Program-made: the position numbers and the translations under genes | Source: Polytrichum commune | Taxonomy: Eukaryota; Streptophyta; Polytrichopsida; Polytrichales; Polytrichaceae | DNA: 64,000 nucleotides | Direction of reading: 5' to 3' | NCBI GenBank assembly: GCA_950295325.1 | Contig: OX485807.1 | Coordinates: 10,257,001-10,321,000, forward strand | Shown: positions 37,063-50,110 of the stretch, piece by piece | How positions within the stretch are numbered: position 1 is the first letter of the stretch | Layout of the letters: every line of letters starts with the position of its first letter | The notes under the pieces: model-generated | The model's input: the letters and a program-made list of their open reading frames with translations, nothing else | Databases searched by the model: none | Told to the model about the DNA's origin: nothing

Positions 37063-40000
37063 TATACATCGAATATTGTCTTATTTACTTTACAATTCAT
37101 TTTTTGTAAGTTTCTTGATTAGATCGTGCCTTATCCTCATACTCTAGTGAAAATATTTTTTACTTGCGTGGTGAATTTAATCATTCTTGCCATGACACTA
37201 GAAAACATTAGGAAACTTGAAACTCCAAAATATCATAGGTTTTTGTAGGTTTTCATGTGACGAAATGAATTCATACAAACTCCAAAATTAATAGAAATTT
37301 GCCAAAATATGCACTTGATGAATCGCCGAATGCAAATACATTGGCATTGTAACCTTACAGAGATATCAAATGATTGGGTGAACAAATAAACAAATGCATA
37401 ATTTGGGACTAATGGGTGTTCCTTCCTATCACAACTAACGTCTATTGAGATCTGGAACCCGGTCCCTTGTAGAGTTGCACATGTCTTGCCCAACTATAGA
37501 GGTGCATAACTATTACAAAATGGGAGTCATTTCAAAGATTTATGTGTGTAACATAAACATTACTTCAAGGTAATGCACGTTGTTTACGGTAATGAATGTC
37601 ACTCACTATTTGGAGCTATAACATTCTAGGAAATTATAGTTAAAATAACATTTCTTATCAAGTAAATTATAGATATTCTATATCATTATCTAAACTGCCC
37701 ATATTACATATTTCTATTTTTATTTTATTTTTTGGTTGGAATCATAAACATATACCATAATATCTTATATATGGCATGAAACTTTTTTTTCCTACAAGCA
37801 GAGTGCCTTTAGCATGTAGAGTACTCATGTAATAAATGATCGTTGAACAAAGTATCACCAGGTAGTATGTGAATTTAGCCTAATTATGCCAAAATAATAA
37901 GTGCAATATCAATCATAGTTATCTTGATGTTGCACTTAACTATAATTGTCATTTGTTCCGGGGGGGATACAACATGCATGGAAGAACATTGAAAACTAGC
38001 AACACATGCCAAGGCCATCAATGCATATGTTATTTGTTGTACGCATTCGCAACATTGGACCACGTTGAAGTCCTCCAGCACTTCCCACCCACATCTGGTA
38101 TTGATAAAATGGGGGAAATGAGCACACTTTCATCTTCTTATTGTCAACTACTATCTACAATGTACTTGAAAAATTAAGTAAAAAATTTGAGCATTGGTGA
38201 ATACATTATGGGTGGTCCATGGTAATAAGTCCTACTCTTGCATGAAATGAATATCTACACCATAATAGTACCTTTTTTATAGAAATGAAATTATATTATA
38301 AACCCCATAGTCGTGGGGTATGTAACTAATGTGACTCTCACATGTTATTGCTCATCGCTCACAATATACTTCTTGTTGCTCATATATTGCCACAAGTTGC
38401 GTATTGCTCATGTCCTAGTTGCCATTCCCATACACCATCTTGTGCCAGATATGCAAGATAGAAAGATAGCATTCAACAAGAAAAAACATTGGAAGCATGT
38501 GGAACTTTTTGATATGTTTGTCAAACCTTCCGCAAGTGTTACAAAATGCATAAACATGTTCACTTCCATCCATGTCACCAATCTGTTTTAATCTCAAAGC
38601 TCACATAATCCACAAAAGTACTCAATTAGTGCCTAATGCAAACGAATGGAATAGAATTGACAAAGTGGTGTTCATGCAAATGCCCTACTCAATCAATGCT
38701 TCACGATCGGCATATCTCCAATACTTTGATCACACAATCCACATGGGTTGGATTAAGCACTCAAAACATGGGTTGTGATCACATGTGAAAGGCGTGGAAA
38801 GTGCTTATTTGTTCTTGAAGTGCCGAAGCACTAAAAAGTCGCACTTGTGGTGGGAGCTAAACCTTACAACCTAACTTAGCGATGCAACTTATATCTTAAC
38901 CCCATGAGCTAACCCTTGTGTAATCTCATGTGAACCTCAATGGGCTTGTACACGGAGGTGAACCTCACAGCCTCAAATGAGTTCTTTGTCCTGAAATGAG
39001 GTGATCTCTACATTGCAACTAGGAACCTCCTACCAACTAATAGCGTGACCTTCGGTGGCTAGTTGCATAAATTTGCAACAAGAAACAAGCAAACAAAACA
39101 AGTGCATCGCCTCCACATGTGTTCAACTTGATGTCCACCTTGCAATTGCAATCCCACTAACCAATCTTTAAGACTTTGTTGGTTGGTCACATGAACTTGC
39201 AATATTGCAAAAATAGAAAAATAAACCAATATTTAGCATGTGCATTTGTTGGATGCCTATTTTGTAGTTGTGACCCCGGTAATTGATCCAAGGAACCATG
39301 TTGTCTCGTCGCATGAACTCACAACACATAATGACCAAAAACAACTAACATTTCGCTTCCACATGTGCTAACCAATTGCTAGAACCAAAAACGAGCAAAA
39401 ACTACTATATACTTTGACTTGGAATGAGTTGATCTCAACCTTGTAGTTGTGATCCCGCTAACACTTTGTGTGAACCTCTCTTATTGATCAATCACACTAG
39501 CAATGTGAATTGAGCACAAACTACAAGCATTTTGCCTTCGACATGATCCCTAAATCAATGTTTTTGTACAAATCCAATTGTCACACCTCAACTTAGTTCA
39601 TGCTCGGAAGAAACCTCGGAATGTAACCCATAGCATACCCTCGAAGATGATCCTTGGTGAAACCATGATGAAATTGATCCTAGTTGCTCCACTTCACTTC
39701 ACTACATCATATCACCAGTTGCTCCCAACTTAACTACAATTAACCTAGTTGCGGTTCTTTAATGATGCAACCCATTTATGAGCTAAGAGCATGTAAGCAA
39801 CTAGGGAACCCACTATTGTGAGCTAGGCCAAGACAAGACCCCCTTCAAAATATAGGAAAGGCCACAAAACTACTTTGGCTACACCCTAACCGACTCAAAA
39901 CTATGTTTATTTGGAGCATATAGTTATCATACCCAACAATCTTTTATGTCATATGTCCACCTCATCGAGAAGAAGTCTATGGGCGATGAAAGCAGCTTCT

Positions 40001-41190
40001 GGTTTCTAGTGAGGCCACGTTGCCTGTGCTTTCTCGACCGTCGGATTTGACCGATGTAACCCTCCTCCCCTGATCTCCTCCGTCCACTGCGTTTTCAAAT
40101 CAAACTAGCCGGTTTCATACCGCTACGGATAAATTAATGGATAACTCTAATATCCAACTTATATTTATGATAGAAGTGTGGCAAAATGAGGTGACCTCTA
40201 CTGCTACATCCAAGTCAAATGGATTAAAATGTCTTGTCATATGATATAATGCCAAGGTCCTTAGTATTGTGAACCAACAATATTAAACATGTAAAGTTGT
40301 ATGATACAAGCTTAAGGTCTTTAGTATTCTCTACACAAGATTCGGTCTTGCAACTTGCCAACACAAAAAGGTTTTCAACACACTAGTAAGTAACATTGTT
40401 TTGGAAGTTGACGTTCTAGGATATTGTAGTGTATATAGGACATTTTACTACCTTGAACCGTTCCCCATGGTGTAGGATTGTTTGGGCCCACGGAGTGATG
40501 GTTTTAGGTGTCATTAGTGGCGCCACCTCATAGCGGCCTCCACTACCTTCATGTAGGGTAGGTAATGAGTACCCACTCTATCTTGGGTTGGTTGAAAGTG
40601 GGTTTAGGGTGGCTTGTCAATGCCTATTCTAGCCATTTTATTCACAAAGCCAAGGAGGTAGGCCCACAAACCACAAAGGGAATCAATTCTAGGCATAAAG
40701 GGGGTCGGGTCCTGGGATGCAAGGGGGTCGGTACCCAGGATGCAAAGGTGACGGTTCTTCAAGCGAACTAGGTGGGATCATGGAGGTGGCCATGTGGCTT
40801 GGTGCACCGTTATTAGTTGGGCTTTGATCTAGCTTGGGTCTAGTACCCAACTATGTTGTGTTGGTTCTAGGAAATGAAGGTGGGGGTTCCTTATCACATG
40901 CATGTGGCCTATGGATTGGTTTAAGGAAGCTAATAGTTTTGACTTTGAATTTTTGTCAAAGATTCAATTGAGGCTAAAAATATTCTTTCTTTCTTTATAC
41001 CTATGTTTAGCCCAAAGGTTGGCATGAATATATATATTTCTCATATCAACCACACAACCGTATGTATGTGCAATAGCTCAAAGTATTTGTTTAAGCACCC
41101 TCTACCTTGCCTTACATGAAATTCGATGCAAGCATTCTTTGACCCCTAACAATCAATAAGGTAAGTGGACCTAATTCAATTATCTATTAT
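37063..41190. other. Intergenic DNA, no recognisable gene
   Basis: Open frames at 37953-38177, 38313-38591 and 38572-38778 carry no motif I recognise. A short imperfect tandem pair (GGGGGTCGG...GGATGCAA) lies at about 40689-40747. Nothing else can be supported. Confidence 0.55.
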
Positions 41191-41330
41191 AAATGGACGC
41201 ATATATTTGAGTGGTGGGTGGTTAGATGCACATATCTAAGAATGAGTATCAAAAAGACATGTATTTGCAACAAACTGTACTATGTGCTCAAAATTTGTTT
41301 ATCGAACTAAATTCAATATTCAACATAAAT
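41191..41330 (+). repeat. Dispersed repeat, partial forward copy
   Basis: AAATGGACGCATATATTTGA, then GTGGTTAGATGCACATATCT, then CAAAAAGACATGTATTTG match the first third of the family. Similarity fades after about 41330. Confidence 0.65.
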
Positions 41331-41826
41331 GGACGATCCTATGTGACCTTCTTATGGTCTATTTGTTGGTGGACTTTGACACTACACATCAATTTGAGAT
41401 TGGCTCTTAAACCTTTTGGGATTGATCACAACTTCTTCATATACACTTGCAGATGTCCATAAATTTCAACCTTGCAAATCTGAGTAGTATAAGACATGTA
41501 GCAAAAAAGTAACCAAATAAGGCCTATCTACCTAAGTAGTATAGACATGCGCTTTTTGGTGCATGTTGGTGTTGCCTCATGCAGAACACTGCAAGAATCA
41601 TTAAGTTTCAAGTTTTTTTTTACTTTCACAGGCCAAAGTTCACACTGAAGTTTATCAACACATTTGGCATGTGATCCAAAGTGCTCTAAGTAAACTGATT
41701 AAATGAGGCCATATGTATTTTGACACAAGTGGCTGCAACTTTTCCAAGTTGATCGCCACTTGGACTACAAGATAAACAAACACGATTCATTCAAAATCCC
41801 ATTATGACCAATCAATGGACGAGCTA

Positions 41827-42168
41827 CACTAAATATTGTATTTGGTGTCACCAGTTCATTTTGTCGTAAACCTAATATTATATGTCATTCCTTCCTTGTA
41901 AGAACATTTGGGCATTATAGATTTACAATGTTGCAGTTATTGTCAATTACTAAGGTATTTCATCCAAATTTCAATTGTCCACGACAATGTTTGATCACAA
42001 AAGTGTTAGATGTAGAATATATCAAACTTTGTTTCAATTATGGCATGGACTTCATCCAAAATTCAATCATCCATGGCATTCCTTGTAGACTTTTTCATCA
42101 CAAGTGTCATTAGAAAAGTCACCACATTGACATAAAATACCATATGACACTAAATACAATATGTAGTG
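41827..42168. mobile_element. TA-flanked MITE (CACTAAATAT family)
   Basis: TA then CACTAAATATTGTATTTGG at the left; GACACTAAATACAATATGTA then GTG and TA at the right, nearly perfect inverted ends. It is 342 bp, non-coding, with internal repeats of CATCCAAATTTCAAT-like sequence. Same family as 32590 and close to 57047. Confidence 0.8.
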
Positions 42169-42639
42169 TAGTGATCTGGTACTAAGTTGAAAAGGAAAAT
42201 TGGCACCTCTATTAGTATTTGTACGATCTATTCATGCAAATTGATGGTTGGAATCCATCAAGGCATGCACATGTGTCAGCCCTAAACCCCCACCCTTATG
42301 CGTCGTAGTCCAGGTGGGAGCTTGTGGCTCACATTAACCTTTCAACGTGGTGAACATTGTAGCACAGTAATAATGCCACTTCCCATTGCGACATCAACAA
42401 GTGATAGTTTATTTCAAGACTAGATATACAAGCATTAACAAATGTTTTTCATAACTACCCTCTTAATCCTCCACTTGAAATAGTTGCAATTTTAATTCCC
42501 CTTCAGCTTCCCTAATACCAATGCCCTAAATGAGGTGAGTTGTAGGTCAAAACCCACACACTTTCCCCCTTTACTAATTCCTTGCAACCCCAATTCCACA
42601 ACTACCTACCCCAGCCCATGCATAAATGTAATTAGTCCC

Positions 42640-43560
42640 CAATGAAACCCCTTCGGCGACCCAAGATCCCAGCAGTTGCTCCCAATTCCGCGTTGTTCAC
42701 ACTCACTTCTCACCCGTCATTGCCCGTCACGGCTCGGGGGCCCCCACCTAAGGTCCAGCAGAGTGTTGGTTCGGACTGCCTTGCCTTCCCGGCCACCTCC
42801 TCCCCTCGTCATATCTAGGGGCCACTCAGCTGACGGCCCAGTGAGCGGCCAGGCTGCTGAGTGCTTCTCCCTCAGCTCAGTAGCGATGTCCTCGAATCAG
42901 CACCGAACTGGTCAAGGTGCCGAGAAGCCTCACCATCCTTGTATCCCTTCATGTTCATTGCGTACTTAGTGGGTGCCTGGGAGACGACATTAGGATTTTA
43001 GAGTAGCCGCCAGCTCGCATCCGCTTGCTCCCTCTTGATTCAGCTGCCTTGGTACTTCTAAATGTTGCCTCGCATTTTAGCGTTCTCGTCCTCTTCCCAC
43101 TGTGGAAATCCACATAATCACTTAGCTTCAACTCGCCTCAGTGCATTTGCTCTGCCCCCTTCAACCTCGAATCTTATCCTTTAGATCTCGACCCCTGGAA
43201 CCCACATTGTGCCAAGAGGCCAGCAATTGGGCCCTGCCTTCAATGTTCAGTCACCTCTTCCCTACATACTCACACCAGCTCGGATTCCATTCCGGGTGCC
43301 GCTCCAGAAGCCTCTTTCGATTTTTCTTCACCAAAAACCCCCGCAGAGTTCCTCCCCGGCGTTCCGCCTTCTTTTCCCGAACCATTATCCCAGAGAGAGA
43401 GCCAGCCAATTGAGCAGAGAGCTCTCTACAGTTCCGGTTTTCACCTCTGATCCTAAAACTTTGGCTTTTGCCCCCTAATCCTATCTTAGTCCAAAGCCTA
43501 GCTTAAAACTAACCCATGCCTAGCCTAATGTGAACAATAAGGGATTGGAGTTTGCGACTC
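42640..43560 (+). other. GC- and pyrimidine-rich island, possible LTR or UTR fragment
   Basis: About 900 bp of markedly higher GC with a strong C/T bias on the plus strand inside AT-rich DNA. Short open frames (42676-42969, 43141-43413) are rich in Pro, Ser and Arg and look composition-driven. A TGTCAGCCC at about 42275 resembles the start of some Ty3-type LTRs, and TGGAGTTTGCGACTCC after 43536 could be a primer-binding site. Neither boundary is proven. Confidence 0.35.
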
Positions 43561-44104
43561 CCCCTCACTCACTAATTTAACCACATTAAATCCTATCGTA
43601 ACCATGAGTTAATCATTAAGCTCAACTTACCCAACCCGACTCACTCCTAACACCTAATCAATCTTAAAAATCCCTTCCACTCAAAGCACACAAAATTCAC
43701 CCTTCAAGAGCAAACTCCAACATCAATTCTATCTAAGTTCTAAACTCCATTGCAATTCTAACATTACGGTTCCACTCTTTTTATCCTTTTGAATAATAAC
43801 ATAAAACATCAAAGTTTAACTTCTAATGGTTTAAAAGGGTTAAGAACACATGTGGGACCCAACTTTGGGCTCACAACATGCAGTTGAGTTGGGACAATGA
43901 ATGATAGAAATGGTGAACCCAAGCCCACAATGCTATGGTTAAGGCTAGTGTATGCTATTAGAAATGTGGTAGACTCATGAGTCATGACACGACAATCTGA
44001 CACAACAATTCAACACAAAATGACCAAAATGATATGATCCTAACACTTCGTGTTGAATCATCGTGTCAAGAAACTATCACATTTCCAGTAGTGTAAGAGA
44101 TAGC

Positions 44105-44440
44105 TCTATATGGGGAATCGATCACCCAAATAGCAATGTGCATCAAATTATCAATCAATATGCAGATGACATGTTTTTACTATGAAGGTGGCAAAGCAAA
44201 GCATCGGCAACTTTTTTAGGATCCTCCACACTTTGGGTTTGCAATCAACTTTGATTATCAATTGGACAAAGAGTGTGGCATATTGGAGAGGCCCAAGCAA
44301 TAAACCAAATTGGCTTAGAAATCACCAATGTGAATGGGGGGAGCTTGGTGGTGACTTGTCCAAACTCCTTGGCACACTTTTTGGTCTGCACCTTGGCCTT
44401 CATAATACATTTATATCTTCTTTATTTGCATGACAATAAA
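44105..44440 (+). pseudogene. L1-type LINE reverse transcriptase fragment
   Basis: GIDHPNSNVHQIINQYADDM is encoded at 44114-44173, with the catalytic YADD box at 44159-44170. A frameshift follows, and the next frame gives FFRILHTLGLQSTLIINWTK then SVAYW, the usual downstream RT segment of plant L1-type LINEs. Only this part of RT remains; no endonuclease, RNase H or poly-A tail is seen. Confidence 0.75.
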
Positions 44441-44569
44441 AAAATTATTTATAGGTAATATATTTATTTCTTTGGAAATTTAATGGAACTTTGACAATGG
44501 CATGTGTGTTTAATTAATCCACAACTAAATCGTACATTTGTGTGTTCTTTTAGGTATCTCAAAGAGAAT

Positions 44570-45240
44570 TTGTGGCCTTCAAAGTGATTGCCCATGAATG
44601 CCCTCCCAACTTATTTGTCCGCATATATGGAGGATGGCAATCCATGGGATCATGCTACTTTGCAATATTGTCCTTGGTTTATTAATTGTCCAATGATTTT
44701 TCATCTGGCAGAGGAGAATACAAAGAGGACTCAAGCATCGGTCTCTCAAAAACATGACGATGCAAGTGTGTTGAAAGATGATAGCTAGTTGCCACCTGTC
44801 CCACCAGATAAAGGGGGAAGACGCAAACATGGTGCAAAGGCTACAGACCAACCAACTCAAGTGGAACCTCCCTCTGCCACTACATTGGAAGTTGTGCCCA
44901 AACATCGCGTTCAGGGAGTTGTTGTTGTTGTTGTTCCAACTCCAACTCTTCGATCCCAACAACATTCACAACAACTAGCCCATGCCAAGGGTAGAGAGAA
45001 TACGGGTGACGTCATCATCGCAAGCATGATTGGCAAATGTGTCAATTGTGGGAATATATATATATATATCAATATCAACAATTATGGATACTAGGGCCAA
45101 CAACCACCCACTATTGGTAGAGGCAATGGAGATTGTTAAATGGTAACATTTCAATTTTTTGTCATTTTCCTATTGTCCTTTGGTTTCACATGTGGTCAAG
45201 TCATATTATTGATTGTTATTTGTTTTTGGAGGTGTTTCAA
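44570..45240 (+). pseudogene. Unidentified coding remnant upstream of the methyltransferase fossil
   Basis: 44578-44788 and 44789-45094 are open in more than one frame with protein-like content: HECPPNLFVRIYGGWQSMG in one frame and DKGGRRKHGAKATDQPTQ in another. The Lys/Arg- and Pro-rich middle looks like a linker. It may be the N-terminal part of the methyltransferase-like protein that follows, but I do not recognise a domain. Confidence 0.35.
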
Positions 45241-45251
45241 GGGGGGGGGGG

Positions 45252-46560
45252 TCTAAGGTTGATCTCATTATTGCATGCCGGAGGGGCTTCTGGTTCCTAA
45301 TGCCTCCACACCTCCCTATGTCATTCCTCCTTGGAATATCCACGAGCATGATAACGTTGAGGCCTTATTTGAACTTTCTAGTGCTTACCTTAACAGTGGT
45401 GGTTGCATGCTCTTGTTCCTTCTAGAGGTCAAGAATGTTTGGGATGGTGTGAGGGCATATGCCAACACCTACTTCACCATTGTGAAGAATTGGTGGGGCA
45501 TCAACGAATTGTTGTTGTGTTTAAGAGTTGATTCCATAAAAAACTATTTTTGTGTGTTTATAGTTCAATGATGTGATTGGTGTTTATGAATTGTGATTAA
45601 TCTATCATTGCAATGGCAAAACCTTTCTAAAGCACATCCACTCATGAAGTCTAATATTTTGTGGTTTTGGTAGGCTCAACATTTTCAGGTTTTGTTGCTG
45701 ATACCCAAAAGCAAGTCCACCAATCAATTTCAATTTCAATAGGTGGAGGTGTAGTTGATGTTGACATAGAAAATCTAGACATCTTCTTTAATCTCACAAA
45801 GTCATCATAACAACTCATGAACATGGTTGTACCTTGGAAAGGAGGACGGGAAAAGGTCATGTATCCGTGCATATTTTAATCGAGGCATTGACTACACTTG
45901 GAGTTGTGGTACTTGACGCATTTGCCTCCACATGTAATAATAATCATATAAACAAAACAACAACATAATTCATCTAAGTTATGTTGTATTTGGAACAAAT
46001 ATTGATTAATTATTGGTTTTGAATGTCAAGCGCATCCATTCATGCATGCAAGCGTAATGGGCGTCACATCATGGCATTTGAGGAAGATTATGCTATCTCC
46101 GATGCAATCATAGCTCCTTTGTGCATCGTTAACACCACATTAACCTTTGCACATGTGGGTTAGAATGTATCCCTTGATGATGATGATGATGATGATGATG
46201 GGCCCATTAGAAAGGTTGCCAAATGCTCTCGCATTAGTAAGTAAATTTGCAATATGTATAGTATGGTCGCAATGCCCTCAAAGATATAATGAAAGTCAAT
46301 TATTATATTTGGCCATCTAATTTCCTATTTCTTGTGCATGCAAGCAAATGATAGCCGAGGCATCACCTCCTTCCACAATGGTTTTGCCTCCATATGCACA
46401 ACAAATTGCACAAGTCATGGTGGTCACAACAACTATGGTCACCCATTGAAGGTCTAGACGTTTGATTCGCAATCCATATGTAAATGATGAGGCAACAAAA
46501 GGCAATGAGGACAATAGCGTGTTTCGTTCTAGTCATAACACAACATATAGCACATTGAAT
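45252..46560 (+). pseudogene. Decayed beta-class amino-methyltransferase-like gene
   Basis: Pieces in order: SKVDLIIA (45252-45275), then after a frame change TPPYVIPPWNIHEHD (about 45305), ELSSAYLNSGGCMLLFL with EVKNVWDGVRAYA, and WWGINELLLC to about 45520. After a gap, ILIEALTTLGVVVLDAFAST (about 45873-45932) and CKRNGRHIMAFEEDYA...IIAPL (46047-46121). In SAM-dependent amino-methyltransferases these match motif IV (strand then PPY/PPW), the GG-x-LLF strand, then motif X/I (LD-x-FA-S) and motif II (GRH...FEED). Motif IV before motif I is the beta-class order. Further frame follows at 46341-46560 (MIAEASPPSTMVLPPYAQQI). Stops, shifts and non-coding gaps show that it is dead. Substrate (N4-cytosine or N6-adenine) cannot be told. 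Confidence 0.6.
46176..46201 (+). repeat. (GAT)n microsatellite, poly-Asp in the fossil frame
   Basis: Uninterrupted GAT/ATG triplets that encode a run of aspartates in the frame continuing from the methyltransferase remnant. Confidence 0.95.
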
Positions 46561-46773
46561 ATGTTCACACTTTTGATTTGTATGTGTGGATTTTGATTTC
46601 CACCTCTATTTCGATAACCCACAAACAGTGGGCATGGTTTTGTGTGAGCAAATGAGTGTGTTGGTTTCATGTATGCCATGCTCACTTTTTTCATTTGTAT
46701 ATAGACTTCATTAGTCTTGGGAACCTCCAATGTGCCGGGTTTAGGGACCCCTAACCCATATCGATATGTTTAC

Positions 46774-46844
46774 CACTCTACAATATCCTATGCCATTTGG
46801 ATAATATGTAGAATATAGTACCATGGGTATAGGATACTAGAGTG
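46774..46844. repeat. 71-bp hairpin
   Basis: CACTCTACAATATCCTATGC at the left pairs with GTATAGGATACTAGAGTG at the right, around a loop of about 30 nt. Probably a tiny MITE relic. Confidence 0.65.
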
Positions 46845-48880
46845 TGTGTTTCTGCATGGTTATACTCCACTATCGCTCACAAGTTACCAGTCATCGCTCA
46901 TCCCTCATTCCTCATATGATACAATTCCCTTATTAATGCCCAAAACTCAAAGACATCCTCCAAAAATTTCCGGTTACACTCGAACAAGAGACCTTTGAGG
47001 CAATTCAACCCCAATTGATCCCCATACGTTATGATTTAACTCTATCACTAGTTAAACCACAACTTGAAGCATATTGGTCGATGATTCATCAGTATCTCCA
47101 GAACTCCCCATGAGTCCTGGATAACACACTTCGGAGTTCACGACATAGCACCTGAGATGATTTTTTTCTATTATAAGTTGAACACCTGATGGCAAGTTGC
47201 ATGGCTGATTGGCCCAGGGCTCCAAGAAGAAGCCACATGATGTGGCTTTGTAGTTGTGGAGATCCTTTCTGACAAGGGGACACTCTTAAGTTGATATAAA
47301 GTGCACCCAAGTTGCAACAACAAGCGACTATGGGTGTAATGAAATCTGAATCCATGGTTGGATGTATTTTCATAACCTCCAGCACCACACCAACAGAGGG
47401 AGAGTGGGGGTGTTATCACATATGGACGTGCTCATCATTCATCCAACATAGTAGCCCTGAAATCGCATGCATTTCGGGTGTTACTACACTAAATATTGTA
47501 CACCCTAAGCTCCGCAACATCAACCTCCGCAATATCACTCGTTCTCTAATATTATGAAACCCTAGGGAACATATGTTCTTGGTTCAGATTTCCCTCCTTA
47601 TTGCCACATTTTTCTCTTGTATATCACGGGTTTTGCCATTAATGCAAACCACCAAAGAAGTCAACCCACACCCTCACATTCCGCCACATGTCAATATGTG
47701 GAGTGTATTCTTATGCCACTCGTTAAATTGTTGGTGCATGGGTCTGCCACATTTTCGGGAAGGTCAAGTTGGAGGTTGACATGTAAAGATGGATTGTGTG
47801 TTATGATACCCTAGATTTCCCATGTGAGGATTTGTTCTAAACCCGTAACCCTAATCATGAACCATGGTCTTCTCCCTCTCACATGTGTTGCACATCTTTC
47901 GGCAATTCAATCCACCAATGTGGGAAGCTCTTTAAGGAGTCGAATACATACAACTGCGTGCATTACTCATTGTGAAGGTCACCGCTTACTAATCTCAAAT
48001 GCAAACCTTATTATTTCTAGATATCCTTAGAAGTTGAGTTGTTTTGAATATGAGATCGAGTATCATGGAATTAATATTGTTGTAGGACACTTCCATCAAT
48101 TGTTGATGAAGATATAGAAGCCCTTAAATCGTTGTGCATTGCACCAATAGGCAATGTTGAATCAAAACATAGACAATGCTTAATTCAATATACAATGGCC
48201 AATGTCAAACATGTTGATTAATGTGGCATCATTTCATGCTTGCAATTTTGAATAATGGGGTATGCGTGATATTGCATCATATAGCATATATTAAGTTGCG
48301 CAATGAATCAATCAGTGAGCATTTGGTGTTTGGGTTTCAAAAAATTATCAATGGCAATCCATAACTTGTAATTGTGTGTGCTCTGATGTTTGGACTTCAA
48401 TTCTATAGTTTGCAATGGATGACTACCACATACCTAGCAATTTCTTACTCCAATTTCATGTATGCACCTATCCAGTTTGAAGCAAGTGAAAATATGTAGT
48501 ATGTGAAGTAAATGCTTGCAATGCCACCACATGCTCTTTATTTTTATTGCTTTTGATCATATCATCATTGCTTGTTGCAGCTCATTACAATTGTATCCAT
48601 CCACTCAATAGTTTGTTGGAATTCTTTAGGTGTGTTTTTCATCCCCAACTTGTTTTTATGATGTTGGCTAATATGTCTCAACAATTCATGGTGTAACTTT
48701 CTAGGTGTGCTTGTTAACAAAAATTGTGGTATGAGGCATATGGAGGATAGTGTTGGAGGTGACAAGGGAGGTTATGAAAAATCCATACCTAAGACCTAGT
48801 CTCTTGGCAACTCCCATGTTGACTATCATCATGGAGAGCTTGATATTTTGATCGAAGTTCATGTGGATGGTGGAGGTGGT
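46845..48880. other. Intergenic DNA, no recognisable gene
   Basis: Open frames on both strands at 47089-47419 and 47573-47814 have no motif I can name. An unpaired TACACTAAATATTGTA at about 47484 is a single end of the CACTAAATAT MITE family. Confidence 0.5.
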
Positions 48881-48889
48881 CGTGGCCAC

Positions 48890-49090
48890 AACAAAGTATA
48901 GAGACCAAGTAAAAGGAAAGGCTTCCCCTAAGGCTAGAGGTCCTAATTGGACATAGATGGAGTGTCTACTTCTCATTGAGGAAAAATGGATTGAATTTGG
49001 GGGAAAGCTTCATCCCAACCATCCTCCAAGTCACAAGAGAAATTTACTTATTGGAAGGATGTTTGGTGCAAGATTGAGAGTAACTTGGAT
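48890..49090 (+). pseudogene. Possible Myb/SANT-like domain remnant of a transposon protein
   Basis: In one frame, KASPKARGPNWT, a stop, then MECLLLIEEKWIEFGGKL. The W-T-x-x-E-x-x-x-LI pattern is the first helix of Myb/SANT-like domains carried by plant transposon proteins. The second and third helices are not clear. Tentative. Confidence 0.3.
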
Positions 49091-50110
49091 GCCATTGTAG
49101 ATTTTAGATCACATGATCAAACCTCGGGGATGGACTTTTCATACCTTGTTGTGTTTGATATCAAATGAAGTTGCGAAAGCTGCGAGATTCGACTATTGCA
49201 CCATTGATATTTTGGTGTGTTCAATCGCCACCATACCACATGCAATGATTTTATCTACTGAAATACCATGTGTTGCATCATTTCCATGTGACCTTGCAAA
49301 TTTGCTTTAGTAATATGCTCCACCGCTCTTGTGTTGGGTGTAATTTGTTCTTCAGAGCAATGTGATATGTTCCACTCCAACATTGAACGTGACATTCTAA
49401 TAGATGCCAAAATAAAAATGAACCCAACTTGAAATAAATTATTGGATTAATAGACTTGATTTGTAATTCATTTAGAATGTTGGAGGAATCACATGGTTGA
49501 GGTTTAGAAGACCAAGAAGATGAAGTCACACCAATGTGCGCAACATATTTCATGAATGGAACTTTGTGTAATGCCAATAATTGTGGTTAAGTGTTTTAAC
49601 CAACCTTGTTGTTATGCAATGTCCGATTAGGTGGACCCTCAATCACTCCAACATATTTGACATATGATAAGAGCATTTCAGGGTGAGTGGTCTAATGTGT
49701 ATGTTACCCTAGCAATAAAGAAAGGTGTTTGTTTGTAAGTTTTCCTTACTGTAGCACTAAAAGTAGTTAATTGCCTAACCATTATAAATACAACATTACA
49801 ATCAACATGCACAAAATGCAAACTAAGTCGAACATCTTGATGATCAACTATGATGGAGGAATGAGCTATATTAGAGTTGCATTGGAAAGCAACAAACGGG
49901 TAAGTTGTCTAAATATTGAACATGTCAATTCTAAGTGTTCTATGGTGAGAATGTACTGCAATCATCCTTTAATAAATGAATAATTCTTGTATGTTTAAAT
50001 CAAACAACATTTGATACTTATAATCATGGACACGCCACTATTGTAGGATGCCCCTTCAAGTTTTTTGGATACATGATATGACGATATATCCAAAGTATGA
50101 GGATTCAAAC

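Noticed and set aside
45061-45075. AT dinucleotide tract and a poly-G run at 45240 considered as element boundaries
   Set aside because: No flanking duplications or inverted ends; simple slippage tracts are sufficient.
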